A stretch of DNA of 64,000 nt from an uncultured Eubacteriales bacterium (lineage in GTDB: Bacteria > Bacillota > Clostridia > Christensenellales > UBA1242), in the NCBI GenBank assembly GCA_902496015.1, contig CABUZJ010000005.1, forward strand, positions 19,195-83,194, in the 5' to 3' direction. Made by a program: the position numbers and the translations under genes. The stretch's first letter is position 1. Every line of letters begins with the position of its first letter. Positions 25,923-35,145 of the stretch are shown here, piece by piece. Under the pieces are notes generated by a model. It was not told the DNA's origin and did not search any database. It was given only the letters and a program-made list of their open reading frames with translations.

Positions 25923-26375
25923 ATGAAACATTTTAGCAAAAGGTTTTTCATATTTTTAGTATTGCCTATAATATTATTTGTTGCGTTTGTTTTCACGGCT
26001 TGTGGTGATGACCCTAAAAAAGAAACAACTTATTTAACAGATGTGACTACTATGGATTTCATTGATCAAGTTATAGTTACAGAACAAGAAAATAAATTAA
26101 ATTTAATAGGCGTTATTTTTAATAAAGATATTCCACAGACTAATATAGAAGCAGAATATTTAGATAATGATATAATATTACAAAGAACAGTTATTGAAGA
26201 TTATAATGGCCCTGATAGCGGTGTGTTTGGATATCAATATTCTTATTCATTTGCCAATCCGCCAGAAAAATTGGTATATGACAAAAAACCAATTGAGATA
26301 AAAGTTAAAGTTAGTGATAAATATTATAAGTTTGGATTAACAACCGATTTAATAGACAAAATTATAGGTATGTAA
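25923..26375 (+). CDS. Small predicted lipoprotein
   Basis: 150 residues. Signal with basic start and a hydrophobic core (about 8-24), lipobox V-F-T-A-C (Cys27 region), then an acidic mature domain of about 120 residues with short strands (LNLIGVIFNKDIP, IEIKVKVSDKYYKFGL). No family recognised. The open frame starts 29 codons earlier, but AAGGAGATAAAC selects the ATG at 25923, and only this start gives a proper lipoprotein signal. It shares a bidirectional terminator with the convergent Cys-rich gene. Confidence 0.75.
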   Translation: MKHFSKRFFIFLVLPIILFVAFVFTACGDDPKKETTYLTDVTTMDFIDQVIVTEQENKLNLIGVIFNKDIPQTNIEAEYLDNDIILQRTVIEDYNGPDSGVFGYQYSYSFANPPEKLVYDKKPIEIKVKVSDKYYKFGLTTDLIDKIIGM

Positions 26376-26380
26376 AAAAT

Positions 26381-26409
26381 AAAAAGCACTTAAACATTAA
26401 GTGCTTTTT
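26381..26409. terminator. Bidirectional terminator
   Basis: AAAAAGCACTTAA / TTAAGTGCTTTTT (26381-26393, 26397-26409), a 13-bp stem with a 3-nt loop between convergent genes. Confidence 0.9.
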
Positions 26410-26719
26410 ATTTTGGAAGATAAGTTGCGCAAGCGGGACAAGTGCCTTTTTTTGTGGTGCAAATATTTAAGTTTTCAACAGTTATTCCATTAGCAATACA
26501 CATTTGGTCGTTTTCAAATAAACATGGGGCTGTGCATCTAACATTTGTGTTGTGACGAACTAGCATTTGAGGAATTTTATCTTCTTCGTGTTTATTTGGT
26601 TGGCTAGACTTAGTGTAAGTTGTGCATTCAGTTACTTTACTAATGTCTATTCCCTTTGCCATGCAATTACATGCTTTATTATAAACACAATCTTCTTTAT
26701 TACATTTTAAATCTACCAT
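26408..26719 (-). CDS. Small Cys-rich protein with two DUF1540-like units
   Basis: 103 residues with 12 Cys. Two copies of a short Cys pattern are seen: C-x4-C-x5-C-x-C...T-x-C-T (about 5-33) and C-x3-C-x6-C...C-T-T (about 62-88), each containing A-x-G-I-(D/T)-(I/V) in the middle, as in DUF1540 proteins, which are common in Clostridia and of unknown function. The cysteines suggest metal binding. No signal peptide. AGAGGT ribosome binding site upstream. Divergent from rplI. Confidence 0.75.
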   Translation of the reverse strand: MVDLKCNKEDCVYNKACNCMAKGIDISKVTECTTYTKSSQPNKHEEDKIPQMLVRHNTNVRCTAPCLFENDQMCIANGITVENLNICTTKKGTCPACATYLPK

Positions 26720-26783
26720 TATTATTACCTCTTAATTTTAAATTATTAACCGCATTTTAGTTTTTATTCGCATAATTAAATTA

Positions 26784-26812
26784 TTGACAAAATGTTAAGA
26801 AGTTGTTAAAAT
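26784..26812 (+). promoter_or_regulatory. rplI promoter
   Basis: TTGACA (26784-26789), 17-nt spacer, TAAAAT (26807-26812), 18 nt before the ATG; the short leader holds AAGGAG. Confidence 0.75.
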
Positions 26813-26830
26813 TTTTGCAAGGAGAATATT

Positions 26831-27274
26831 ATGAAAGTTATTTTACTTAAAGATGTTAAAGCACAAGGCAAAAAGGGCGATGTTATTAATGTTAGCGATG
26901 GTTATGCAAATAATTTTTTATTAAAAAATGGGCTTGCTGTTCCTGCAAGTGCAAACAATGTTAGCATTAATAATCAGCAAAAAGCAAAAGAAGAAAAATT
27001 AAAAGCAGAGCAAAAAGCACAAGCACAAGAACTTGCAAAAGAGATAGAAAAAACCAGTGTTAGCATTTCTATTGCCTGTGGTGAAAATGGAAAACTATTT
27101 GGCTCGGTTACAAATAAAGAAGTGGAAGCAGAACTTGCAAAACAAGGGATAAGTGTTGACCGCAAAAAAATTGTTATAGAAACCCCAATAAAAAGCTTAG
27201 GCAATTTTATAGTTTCTGTTAAATTGCACCCCGATGTAACTGCTAAGTTAAAACTTGTGGTGGTTAAAGCGTGA
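26831..27274 (+). CDS. rplI: Ribosomal protein bL9
   Basis: 147 residues, full length. N-terminal domain MKVILLKDVKAQGKKGDVINVSDGYANNFLL, long connecting helix rich in Lys/Glu/Ala (about 45-78), and C-terminal domain with GKLFGSVTNKE. In many bacteria rplI sits with rpsF-ssb-rpsR or dnaB. Here it is alone between a Cys-rich protein and rpoB, with its own promoter and terminator. Confidence 0.97.
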   Translation: MKVILLKDVKAQGKKGDVINVSDGYANNFLLKNGLAVPASANNVSINNQQKAKEEKLKAEQKAQAQELAKEIEKTSVSISIACGENGKLFGSVTNKEVEAELAKQGISVDRKKIVIETPIKSLGNFIVSVKLHPDVTAKLKLVVVKA

Positions 27275-27283
27275 TGAATAAAA

Positions 27284-27326
27284 AATAATCACTTGATAAT
27301 AATTAAATCGAGTGATTATTTTATTT
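27284..27326 (+). terminator. Terminator of rplI
   Basis: Long stem AATAATCACTTGAT / ATCGAGTGATTATT (27284-27297, 27307-27320, one T-G pair) followed by T residues. Confidence 0.9.
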
Positions 27327-27424
27327 TAAAAAAATGAATAACAAAATACTACTTAACAAAAAATATAACTTTTATTTTAATGCTAGTAAAAAAATACAAA
27401 AAAACAAAAACTTTTAAAAAAGTA

Positions 27425-27454
27425 TTGACTTTATTTTGTTAGTTGTGTTAATAT
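27425..27454 (+). promoter_or_regulatory. Promoter of rpoB-rpoC
   Basis: TTGACT (27425-27430), 18-nt spacer, TAATAT (27449-27454). The ATG of rpoB is about 240 nt further on, so the leader is long. Confidence 0.65.
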
Positions 27455-27605
27455 ATTGTGAGTTTATGATGACATATTGTCCACTTTTTAATGTTTAATG
27501 CTGTTTTTGCTCGTTATTTAATTCGCAAAAATTTGGCTTTTCCCTTTAATTTGGCAATTTGTTATCTGGCACGCGATAACCGCAAGTTTTATTATTAAGG
27601 AGATG

Positions 27606-27675
27606 AAAACGCATTTTTGCGACAAAAAATTATAATTTATTTTATTTATTTTGTGTCACAAAAGTGCGTTTTTTC
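27606..27675 (+). promoter_or_regulatory. Terminator-like hairpin in the rpoB leader
   Basis: Two 19-nt arms pair almost fully: 27606-27624 (AAAACGCA...GCGACA) with 27654-27672 (TGTCAC...TGCGTTTT), with one T-G pair and one mismatch. The second arm runs straight into TTTTTT. The loop is pure A/T. It lies between the promoter and the rpoB ribosome binding site (AAGGAG at 27690), so it can act as an attenuator (inference). An unused AAGGAG stands at 27597. Confidence 0.65.
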
Positions 27676-27701
27676 TAATCTGGTTAAAAAGGAGTATTTT
27701 A

Positions 27702-30700
27702 ATGAGCGTAAAAAATCTTAATGTGTCTAAAGTTAAATATGGTAAAACTGAAAGATACAAGTTTGGTAAAATTGATGAAGTGCTTGACATTCCTTACCTT
27801 ATGGATGTTCAAAGGTCAAGTTATAACGACTTTATTACCAATGGAATAAGGAATGTGTTAAGAGATTTTTCTCCAATTGTGGACACTGAAAACCTTAACC
27901 GTGATGTTCGTGACCCTGATAGAGATTGTAGGGTTGAACTTTATTTTTTAGACCACAGTTTACAAGGCACTCCTAAATATACCGAAGCAGAATGTAAAAC
28001 CCGAGATGCTACTTACAGTTTGCCACTTAAAGTTAAAATTAGATTGGTTTATAAAGAAACCGGTGAAGTGGTGGACCAAGAAGTTTTCTTTGGTGACATT
28101 CCACTTATGACTGAAAATGGTTCTTTTATTATTAATGGTGCTGAAAGGGCTATTGTTAGCCAATTAGTTAGAAGTCCGGGTGTTTATTGTAAACAAGGTA
28201 TTAATAAAACAGGTAATTTTGTTACTGAAACTTCAATTATGCCAGCACGTGGTGCGTGGATTGAACTTGAAGAAGATAGTTCTGGTGTAATTTGGGTTCA
28301 TATTGATAGAAATCGTAAACTTGTGGGCACTATCTTACTTCGTGGCTTGGGGCTTTCAAGTGATGAAGATATTATTGCTGTTTTAGGAAATCATCCAAGC
28401 ATTTTAAAAACTCTTGAAAAAGATGTAACTAAAACCGAAGAAGAAGCCTTAGTTGAAATTAGTAAAAGATTAAGACCTGGCGAAGTATTAAATCTTAAAG
28501 CAATTAAAAGAAACCTTGAAAAGATGTTCTATTCAACAAGAAGATATGATGTTAGTCTTGTTGGTAGATATAAGTTTAACCAAAAACTTTCTATTGCAAA
28601 TAGAATTACTGGGAAAACTTTGGCAGAAGATGTTGTTTTAGGTAAAAAAGTGTTTGCTACTGCTGGGGAAGTTGTTAGTCGTGAAGTTGCAGAAGCAATT
28701 CAAACGGCAGGAATTAATCGCGTTACAGTTGTTGGAAAAAATGGTCCATTTACTATTATTGGCAACAATATGGTAGATTTAAAGGCTTATACTGGTTTTA
28801 ATCCAGATGAATTTGAAATTGATCGTTTTGTTCATCTTCCAACTTACATTGAACTTACAAAAGATTGCAAAACTGTTGAAGAGAAAAAGGAAGTATTAAG
28901 AAACGAAAGAGATAGTTTAATTGGTAGGCATTTGTTATTTGATGATATTATTGCAACATACAATTATCATCTTTCTATTGGTGAAGGATTAGGAGCACTA
29001 GATGATGTTGACCATTTAGGGAATAGAAGAGTTAAAGCAGTTGGTGAACTTTTAACAAACCAATTTTTCACTGGCATGGCAAAACTTGAAAGAGTTATTA
29101 GTGAAAGAATGCAGGTGCAAAATGTTAACGAAGTTAGCCCAAGTTCTTTAATTAATGTTAGAAGCATAAGTTCAACAATTCGTGAGTTCTTTGGTTCAAG
29201 CCAAATGAGCCAATTTATGGAACAAACTAACCCAATTGCTTCACTTACTCATAAAAGAAGAATTTCTTCATTAGGACCAGGAGCCCTTACAAGAGAAAGA
29301 GCAGGCTTTGAAGTGCGTGATGTGCACTACACACATTATGGAAGACTTTGCCCAAATGAAACACCAGAAGGTCAAAATATTGGACTTATTAATTCACTTG
29401 CAACTTATGCAAAAATTAATAAATATGGATTTTTGGAAGCACCATATAGAAAAATTGATAAAGCAACTGGTAAAGTTACAAATGAAGTTGTTTACATGAG
29501 TGCTGATGTAGAAGAAAATTATGTTATTGCACAGGCAAATGAACCACTTACAAGTGAAGGAAAATTGGCAAATGACCGCATTATTTGCAGAAAGAAAGGT
29601 GAAATTGTGGAATTGCCAAAAGATCAAATTGACTATATTGATGTTAGTCCAAAAGAACTAATATCGATTGCAACAACTCTTGTTCCATTTATTGAAAATG
29701 ATGATGCAACGCGTGCGATGATGGCATCTAACATGCAAAGACAAGCAGTGCCACTTTTAAAAACTGAAGCACCAATTATTGCTACTGGCACAGAACACAA
29801 AATTGCAGTTGATAGCGGTGTTATGGTTGTTGCTAAGAATGCAGGTAAAGTTAAATATGCAAGTGCAGATAAAATTATTGTTGAATGTGATAATGGAAGT
29901 GAAGATGTTTACACATTAACTAAGTTTGTTCGTTCTAACAACGGAACTTGCATGATTCAAAAGCCAATTGTTAAAACTGGTGAAAAAGTTAAGGCTGGTG
30001 ATGTGCTAGCAGATGGACCATCAACAAACAATGGTGAATTATCAATTGGTAAAAACATTCTTGTTGCATTCATGCCATGGGAAGGATATAACTTTGAAGA
30101 CGCAATTTTGATTAGTGAAGAACTAGTTCAAGATGATGTTTTAACATCTATTCATATTGAAGAATATGAGCAAGATGCAAGAGATACAAAACTTGGTCCT
30201 GAAGAGATTACAAGAGATATTCCTAATGTTGGTGAAGATGCCCTTGCTAATCTTGATGAAAATGGCATTGTTATGATTGGGGCAGAAGTTGTGCCTGGCG
30301 ACATTTTGGTTGGTAAAGTTACCCCTAAGGGTGAAACAGAACTAACACCAGAAGAAAGATTACTTCGTGCAATTTTTGGTGAAAAGGCAAGAGAAGTAAG
30401 AGATACAAGCCTTCGTGTTCAACATGGTGAAGGCGGGGTTGTTGTTGATGTTAAAGTGTTTACTCGTGAAAATAAAGATGAACTTCCAACTGGGGTTAGC
30501 AAACTTGTTAGGGTTTACATTGCTCAAAAAAGGAAAATGAGCGTTGGTGATAAAATGTCTGGACGACATGGTAATAAGGGTGTTGTTTCAAGAATATTGC
30601 CTAAGGCAGATATGCCATTCCTTCCAGATGGAACACCTATACAAATTTTATTAAATCCACTTGGCGTTCCAAGTCGTATGAACATTGGGCAATTGCTTGA

Positions 30701-31439
30701 AGTGCATTTGGCACTTGCTTGCAAGGCAATGGATTGGAAAATTGCCACACCTGTTTTTGATGGTGCAAAAGAAGAAGAAATTCAACAACTATTGGTTGAA
30801 AATGGATTCCCTGCAGATGGTAAACTTCAACTTTATGATGGAAGAACAGGTGAACCTTTTGAAAACAGAGCAACAGTTGGATATATGTATATGTTAAAAT
30901 TGCATCACCTTGTTGATGATAAAATGCATGCTAGAAGCATAGGACCTTATTCACTTGTTACTCAACAACCACTTGGTGGTAAAGCACAGTTTGGTGGGCA
31001 AAGATTTGGTGAAATGGAAGTTTGGGCACTTGAAGCTTATGGTGCAGCAAATATTTTACAAGAAATGCTTACCGTTAAAAGTGATGATATTGTGGGTCGT
31101 GTTAAAACCTATGAATCTATTGTTAAAGGTGAAAATATTGCTGAACCTGGTATTCCAGAATCATTTAAAGTATTAAATAAAGAACTTCAAGGCTTGGCAC
31201 TTGATGTTAAAGTTTTAACAGAAGATAAGCAAGAAATAACCTTAAAAGAATTGGCAGACGAAAGCAAGGACAATATAGATAGCCGTGCAGATAAGAAGAA
31301 ATCACAACAAGAGGTTGAAATTAACCTAGACAGCGATTATCTTGGCACAGACGATATTGAAGGCGATTTAATGGGTGCAACCCAAGTAGCAACTGATGAT
31401 GATGTTGATTCGCTTTTTGACTTAGATGATGATATTTAA
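27702..31439 (+). CDS. rpoB: RNA polymerase beta subunit
   Basis: 1245 residues. Start ATG 27702 after AAAAAGGAG; an ATG-like start at 27651 lies in the leader hairpin and is rejected. All core motifs are visible: the rifampicin-binding segment (SSQMSQFMEQTNP...LTHKRRISSLGPGAL), YGRLCPNETPEGQNIGL, GEKAREVRD near the flap, DKMSGRHGNKGV and the C-terminal EMEVWALEAYGAA clamp segment. The rifampicin segment has Met, Glu and Thr at the positions of E. coli L511, D516 and N518; His526 and Ser531 are as usual. The C-terminal tail is acidic. Followed after 77 nt by rpoC in the usual order. Confidence 0.98.
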   Translation: MSVKNLNVSKVKYGKTERYKFGKIDEVLDIPYLMDVQRSSYNDFITNGIRNVLRDFSPIVDTENLNRDVRDPDRDCRVELYFLDHSLQGTPKYTEAECKTRDATYSLPLKVKIRLVYKETGEVVDQEVFFGDIPLMTENGSFIINGAERAIVSQLVRSPGVYCKQGINKTGNFVTETSIMPARGAWIELEEDSSGVIWVHIDRNRKLVGTILLRGLGLSSDEDIIAVLGNHPSILKTLEKDVTKTEEEALVEISKRLRPGEVLNLKAIKRNLEKMFYSTRRYDVSLVGRYKFNQKLSIANRITGKTLAEDVVLGKKVFATAGEVVSREVAEAIQTAGINRVTVVGKNGPFTIIGNNMVDLKAYTGFNPDEFEIDRFVHLPTYIELTKDCKTVEEKKEVLRNERDSLIGRHLLFDDIIATYNYHLSIGEGLGALDDVDHLGNRRVKAVGELLTNQFFTGMAKLERVISERMQVQNVNEVSPSSLINVRSISSTIREFFGSSQMSQFMEQTNPIASLTHKRRISSLGPGALTRERAGFEVRDVHYTHYGRLCPNETPEGQNIGLINSLATYAKINKYGFLEAPYRKIDKATGKVTNEVVYMSADVEENYVIAQANEPLTSEGKLANDRIICRKKGEIVELPKDQIDYIDVSPKELISIATTLVPFIENDDATRAMMASNMQRQAVPLLKTEAPIIATGTEHKIAVDSGVMVVAKNAGKVKYASADKIIVECDNGSEDVYTLTKFVRSNNGTCMIQKPIVKTGEKVKAGDVLADGPSTNNGELSIGKNILVAFMPWEGYNFEDAILISEELVQDDVLTSIHIEEYEQDARDTKLGPEEITRDIPNVGEDALANLDENGIVMIGAEVVPGDILVGKVTPKGETELTPEERLLRAIFGEKAREVRDTSLRVQHGEGGVVVDVKVFTRENKDELPTGVSKLVRVYIAQKRKMSVGDKMSGRHGNKGVVSRILPKADMPFLPDGTPIQILLNPLGVPSRMNIGQLLEVHLALACKAMDWKIATPVFDGAKEEEIQQLLVENGFPADGKLQLYDGRTGEPFENRATVGYMYMLKLHHLVDDKMHARSIGPYSLVTQQPLGGKAQFGGQRFGEMEVWALEAYGAANILQEMLTVKSDDIVGRVKTYESIVKGENIAEPGIPESFKVLNKELQGLALDVKVLTEDKQEITLKELADESKDNIDSRADKKKSQQEVEINLDSDYLGTDDIEGDLMGATQVATDDDVDSLFDLDDDI

Positions 31440-31516
31440 CGAAATATTGACTTTATAAATAATTAAAGTTAATTATAAAAAATAAAATGCGGGAAACCGC
31501 TAAATAAGGAGAGAAT

Positions 31517-34500
31517 ATGTTTGAATTAAACAACTTCGATTCCATGCAAATTGGGCTTGCCAGCCCTGAGAAAATTCGTGAATGGTCTCATGGGGAAGTA
31601 ACAAAACCTGAAACCATTAATTACAGAACTCAAAAACCAGAAAGAGATGGTTTGTTCTGTGAGCGAATTTTTGGACCAACTAAGGACTGGGAATGTCATT
31701 GTGGAAAATATAAAAGAGTTAGATATAAAGGAGTTATCTGCGATAAATGTGGAGTAGAGGTAACAAGTTCTAAGGTTCGTCGTGAAAGAATGGGGCACAT
31801 TGAACTTGTTAGCCCAGTTTCACATATGTGGTATTTTAAAGGTGTGCCTTCTAGAATTGGTTTGCTTTTGGAATTACCAGTTAAACAACTTGAACAAGTA
31901 TTATATTTCACTTCATTTATAGTTACAGATCCTGGTAGCACTAATTTTGAATATAAACAAGTTATTAATGACCGTGAATATAGAGAAGCAGTTGAGCAAT
32001 TTGGTCCTAAATCTTTTAAGGCTGGCATGGGTGCTGAAATAATAAAAGAACTATTAAGCAAGATTGACATTGAAGAAGAAACAAAATTAACTCGTGAAAT
32101 TGTTAATACTTCTAAGGGACAAAAGAAGCTTAAAGCTGCGAAAAGACTAGGGATATTAGAAGCCTTCCGTCAAAGCGGTGCAAGACCTGAATGGATGATT
32201 TTAGATGTGCTTCCAGTAATTCCACCAGAATTAAGACCAATGGTTCCACTAGATGGTGGAAGGTTTGCAACAAGCGACTTAAACGATTTATATAGAAGAG
32301 TTATTAACCGTAATAACAGACTTAAAAAATTAATTGAACTTGGGGCTCCTGATATTATTATTAGAAATGAAAAGAGAATGCTTCAAGAAGCAGTTGATGC
32401 ACTTATAGATAATGGTAGACGCGGTAAAGCAATTTCTGGTGCGGGCAATCGTGAATTAAAATCTTTATCAGGATTACTTAGAGGTAAACAAGGTAGATTC
32501 CGTCAAAACTTACTTGGTAAGCGTGTAGACTATTCTGGGCGTTCAGTTATTGTTGTTGGGCCTAGCCTTAAAATTTATCAATGTGGACTACCAAAAGAAA
32601 TGGCACTTGAACTATTTAAGCCATTTGTTATGAAAAGGCTTGTTGACCTTAATCAAAGCCATAATATTAAGAGTGCAAAGCGTATAGTAGAGCGTGCAAG
32701 ACCAATAGTTTGGGATGTTTTGGAAGATGTTATTAAAGACCACCCTGTTCTTTTAAACCGTGCACCAACATTACACAGACTTGGTATTCAAGCATTTGAA
32801 CCAGTGTTAGTTGAAGGTAGAGCAATTAAACTTCACCCATTAACATGTACTGCGTTTAACGCAGACTTTGATGGTGACCAAATGCCAGTGCATGTGCCAC
32901 TTTCACTTGAAGCACAAGCCGAAGCAAGATTTTTAATGATTGCTTCTAATAATATTTTAAAACCTAGTGATGGTGAACCTATAACTGTTCCAACTCAAGA
33001 CATGATTTTGGGTAACTATTATTTAACATTTGAAAAACCAAATGCAAAAGGTGAAGGGAAAACCTTTGCAGATGCAGATGAAGCAATTTTAGCATATAAC
33101 AATGGCGATATTGAACTTCAAAGTAAAATTAATGTTCGTGTTCAAAAAGTAATAGACGGGAAGATGTATAGCACAAGACTTAACACTACAGTTGGAAGAA
33201 TTATATTTAACCGTGAAATTCCACAAAATTTAGGTCTTTGTGAAAGAAAAACACCAGAAGATATGCTTAAACTTGAAGTTGACTATGCATGCGGTAAAAA
33301 ACAAATTAAGAAAATCATTAAAGCTTGTTACGATCATCTTGGTTCAACAGAAACAGCAAAAATGCTAGATAGAATTAAAGACATGGGGTATAAATATTCA
33401 ACAAAAGCATGTATTACTGCTTGCTTGTTTGATGTTAAAACTACACCAAAGCGTGACGAAATTATTGAAAAGGCAAACCAAGCAGGGCTTCAAATTGAAA
33501 AGCAATTTAAGCGTGGTCTTATAACTCAATATGAAAAATCTGAAAAATTAACGGATACTTGGAACACCGCAATGGGAGAGATGGAAAAAGCTGTTATGGC
33601 AGAATTTGAACCAACTAACCCACTTAAAATGATGGTAGATTCACAAGCGCGTGGTAACGCAGGTAATATGTGCCAACTTGCAGGACTAAGAGGAATAATG
33701 GTTTCAACATCTGGAAAGGTTATTGAAGTTCCAATTAGGTCTTGCTTTAAATCTGGGTTAAGCGTTATTGAATACTTTATTGCCACTCGTGGTGGGCGTA
33801 AAGGTATGGTTGATAAAGCACTTAAAACAGCCGATGCAGGTTATTTAACAAGAAGACTTGTTGATGTTGCACAAGAAGTGGTTGTTGATGATGATGACTG
33901 TTTTGCAACACTTGGTGAAAAAGTGCGCGGAATGGAAGTTAGCGCAATTTATGATAGCGGGCGTGAAATTGAAAGTCTAAAAGATAGAATTTATGGTAGG
34001 TTCCCAGTTAAAGATGTAATTCATCCAGAAACGGGAGAAGTGCTTGCAAAGGCAAATGAAATGATTACCTTAAAACAAGCATCAGCTATTGAAGAAGCAG
34101 GAATTAAGAGCGTTGAAATAAGAACAGTATTTACTTGTAAATCTAAGCATGGCGTTTGTGCTAAATGTTATGGAAGAAACATGGCAAGCCGTGAACCTGT
34201 TCAAGTTGGAGAGGCAGTTGGTATTATTGCTGCACAATCAATTGGTGAACCAGGAACACAGTTAACAATGAAAGTCTTCCAAGCAGGTGGAACAGCATCT
34301 GCGGCAGATATTACGCAAGGTCTTCCAAGGGTTGAAGAAATCTTTGAAGCCAAGAAACCAAAGGGTGTTGCCGTTATTAGTGAAGTTAGTGGTAAAGTTA
34401 AAACCGTTAACGAAGCAAAACAACTTGTTGAAGTTGAAATGGCAGATGGGAATGTTATTAGTTATGCTATTCCTTATGGTGTTAAATACTTAGTTCGTGA

Positions 34501-35080
34501 AGGTGATATGGTTGAACCAGGCTCAATGTTCACCGAAGGTCCACTTAATCCTCATGACATCTTAAAAACCAAAGGTATTAAAGGTGTTCAAGATTACATT
34601 ATGCGTGAAGTATTAAAAGTTTATAAACTTTATAGCGTAGATGTTAACGATAAACACATTGAAATAATTATTAGGCAAATGTTGAGAAAGGTTAGAATAG
34701 ACGATAGTGGCGACACAACACTTCTTCCTGGTGATTTAGTTGATATATTTAAGTATGAAGAAGAGAACGAAAAAGTTCTTGCCGAAGGTGGCGAACCAGC
34801 AATGGCACACAGAGTGCTTCTTTCAATAACAAAAGCAGCACTTGCAACTGATGGCTTCCTTGCAGCAGCATCTTTCCAAGAAACAATTAGAGTGTTAACT
34901 GATGCCGCAATTAAAGGTAAAATTGACCCATTAATTGGATTAAAGGAAAATGTTATAATTGGTAAACTAATTCCAGCAGGAACAGGGCTTAGAAGATATC
35001 GTGATGTTGTTCCAAGCGAACAAGGCATTATGGCGAAATATAAAGCACCTGTAAACGAAGAAGCAGTTGAAGAAAATTAA
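31517..35080 (+). CDS. rpoC: RNA polymerase beta' subunit
   Basis: 1187 residues, the compact Gram-positive length without the large insertion of proteobacteria. N-terminal zinc site (CHCGKYKRVRYKGVICDKCG, about 58-77), catalytic NADFDGD at 448-454 binding Mg2+, bridge helix and trigger loop region (near 750-800), a second zinc site CKSKHGVCAKC (near 874) and GEAVGIIAAQSIGEPGTQLTM. Ribosome binding site AAGGAGAG. Ends at a strong terminator. Confidence 0.98.
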   Translation: MFELNNFDSMQIGLASPEKIREWSHGEVTKPETINYRTQKPERDGLFCERIFGPTKDWECHCGKYKRVRYKGVICDKCGVEVTSSKVRRERMGHIELVSPVSHMWYFKGVPSRIGLLLELPVKQLEQVLYFTSFIVTDPGSTNFEYKQVINDREYREAVEQFGPKSFKAGMGAEIIKELLSKIDIEEETKLTREIVNTSKGQKKLKAAKRLGILEAFRQSGARPEWMILDVLPVIPPELRPMVPLDGGRFATSDLNDLYRRVINRNNRLKKLIELGAPDIIIRNEKRMLQEAVDALIDNGRRGKAISGAGNRELKSLSGLLRGKQGRFRQNLLGKRVDYSGRSVIVVGPSLKIYQCGLPKEMALELFKPFVMKRLVDLNQSHNIKSAKRIVERARPIVWDVLEDVIKDHPVLLNRAPTLHRLGIQAFEPVLVEGRAIKLHPLTCTAFNADFDGDQMPVHVPLSLEAQAEARFLMIASNNILKPSDGEPITVPTQDMILGNYYLTFEKPNAKGEGKTFADADEAILAYNNGDIELQSKINVRVQKVIDGKMYSTRLNTTVGRIIFNREIPQNLGLCERKTPEDMLKLEVDYACGKKQIKKIIKACYDHLGSTETAKMLDRIKDMGYKYSTKACITACLFDVKTTPKRDEIIEKANQAGLQIEKQFKRGLITQYEKSEKLTDTWNTAMGEMEKAVMAEFEPTNPLKMMVDSQARGNAGNMCQLAGLRGIMVSTSGKVIEVPIRSCFKSGLSVIEYFIATRGGRKGMVDKALKTADAGYLTRRLVDVAQEVVVDDDDCFATLGEKVRGMEVSAIYDSGREIESLKDRIYGRFPVKDVIHPETGEVLAKANEMITLKQASAIEEAGIKSVEIRTVFTCKSKHGVCAKCYGRNMASREPVQVGEAVGIIAAQSIGEPGTQLTMKVFQAGGTASAADITQGLPRVEEIFEAKKPKGVAVISEVSGKVKTVNEAKQLVEVEMADGNVISYAIPYGVKYLVREGDMVEPGSMFTEGPLNPHDILKTKGIKGVQDYIMREVLKVYKLYSVDVNDKHIEIIIRQMLRKVRIDDSGDTTLLPGDLVDIFKYEEENEKVLAEGGEPAMAHRVLLSITKAALATDGFLAAASFQETIRVLTDAAIKGKIDPLIGLKENVIIGKLIPAGTGLRRYRDVVPSEQGIMAKYKAPVNEEAVEEN

Positions 35081-35086
35081 TTTATA

Positions 35087-35124
35087 AAAAAGGCATTAAA
35101 TTAAATAATTAATGCCTTTTATTT
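35087..35124 (+). terminator. Terminator of rpoB-rpoC
   Basis: AAAAGGCATTAA / TTAATGCCTTTT (35088-35099 region, 35109-35120) followed by ATTTG. Confidence 0.85.
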
Positions 35125-35145
35125 GTATATTGAGGTAAATTTATT

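Noticed and set aside
27603..27635. Ten-codon leader peptide in the rpoB leader
   Set aside because: An ATG follows AAGGAG with no spacing at all, so translation is unlikely; the bases are better explained as the arm of the hairpin.
27651..27701. N-terminal extension of RpoB
   Set aside because: Non-ATG start inside the terminator-like hairpin; AAGGAG is correctly spaced only for ATG 27702.
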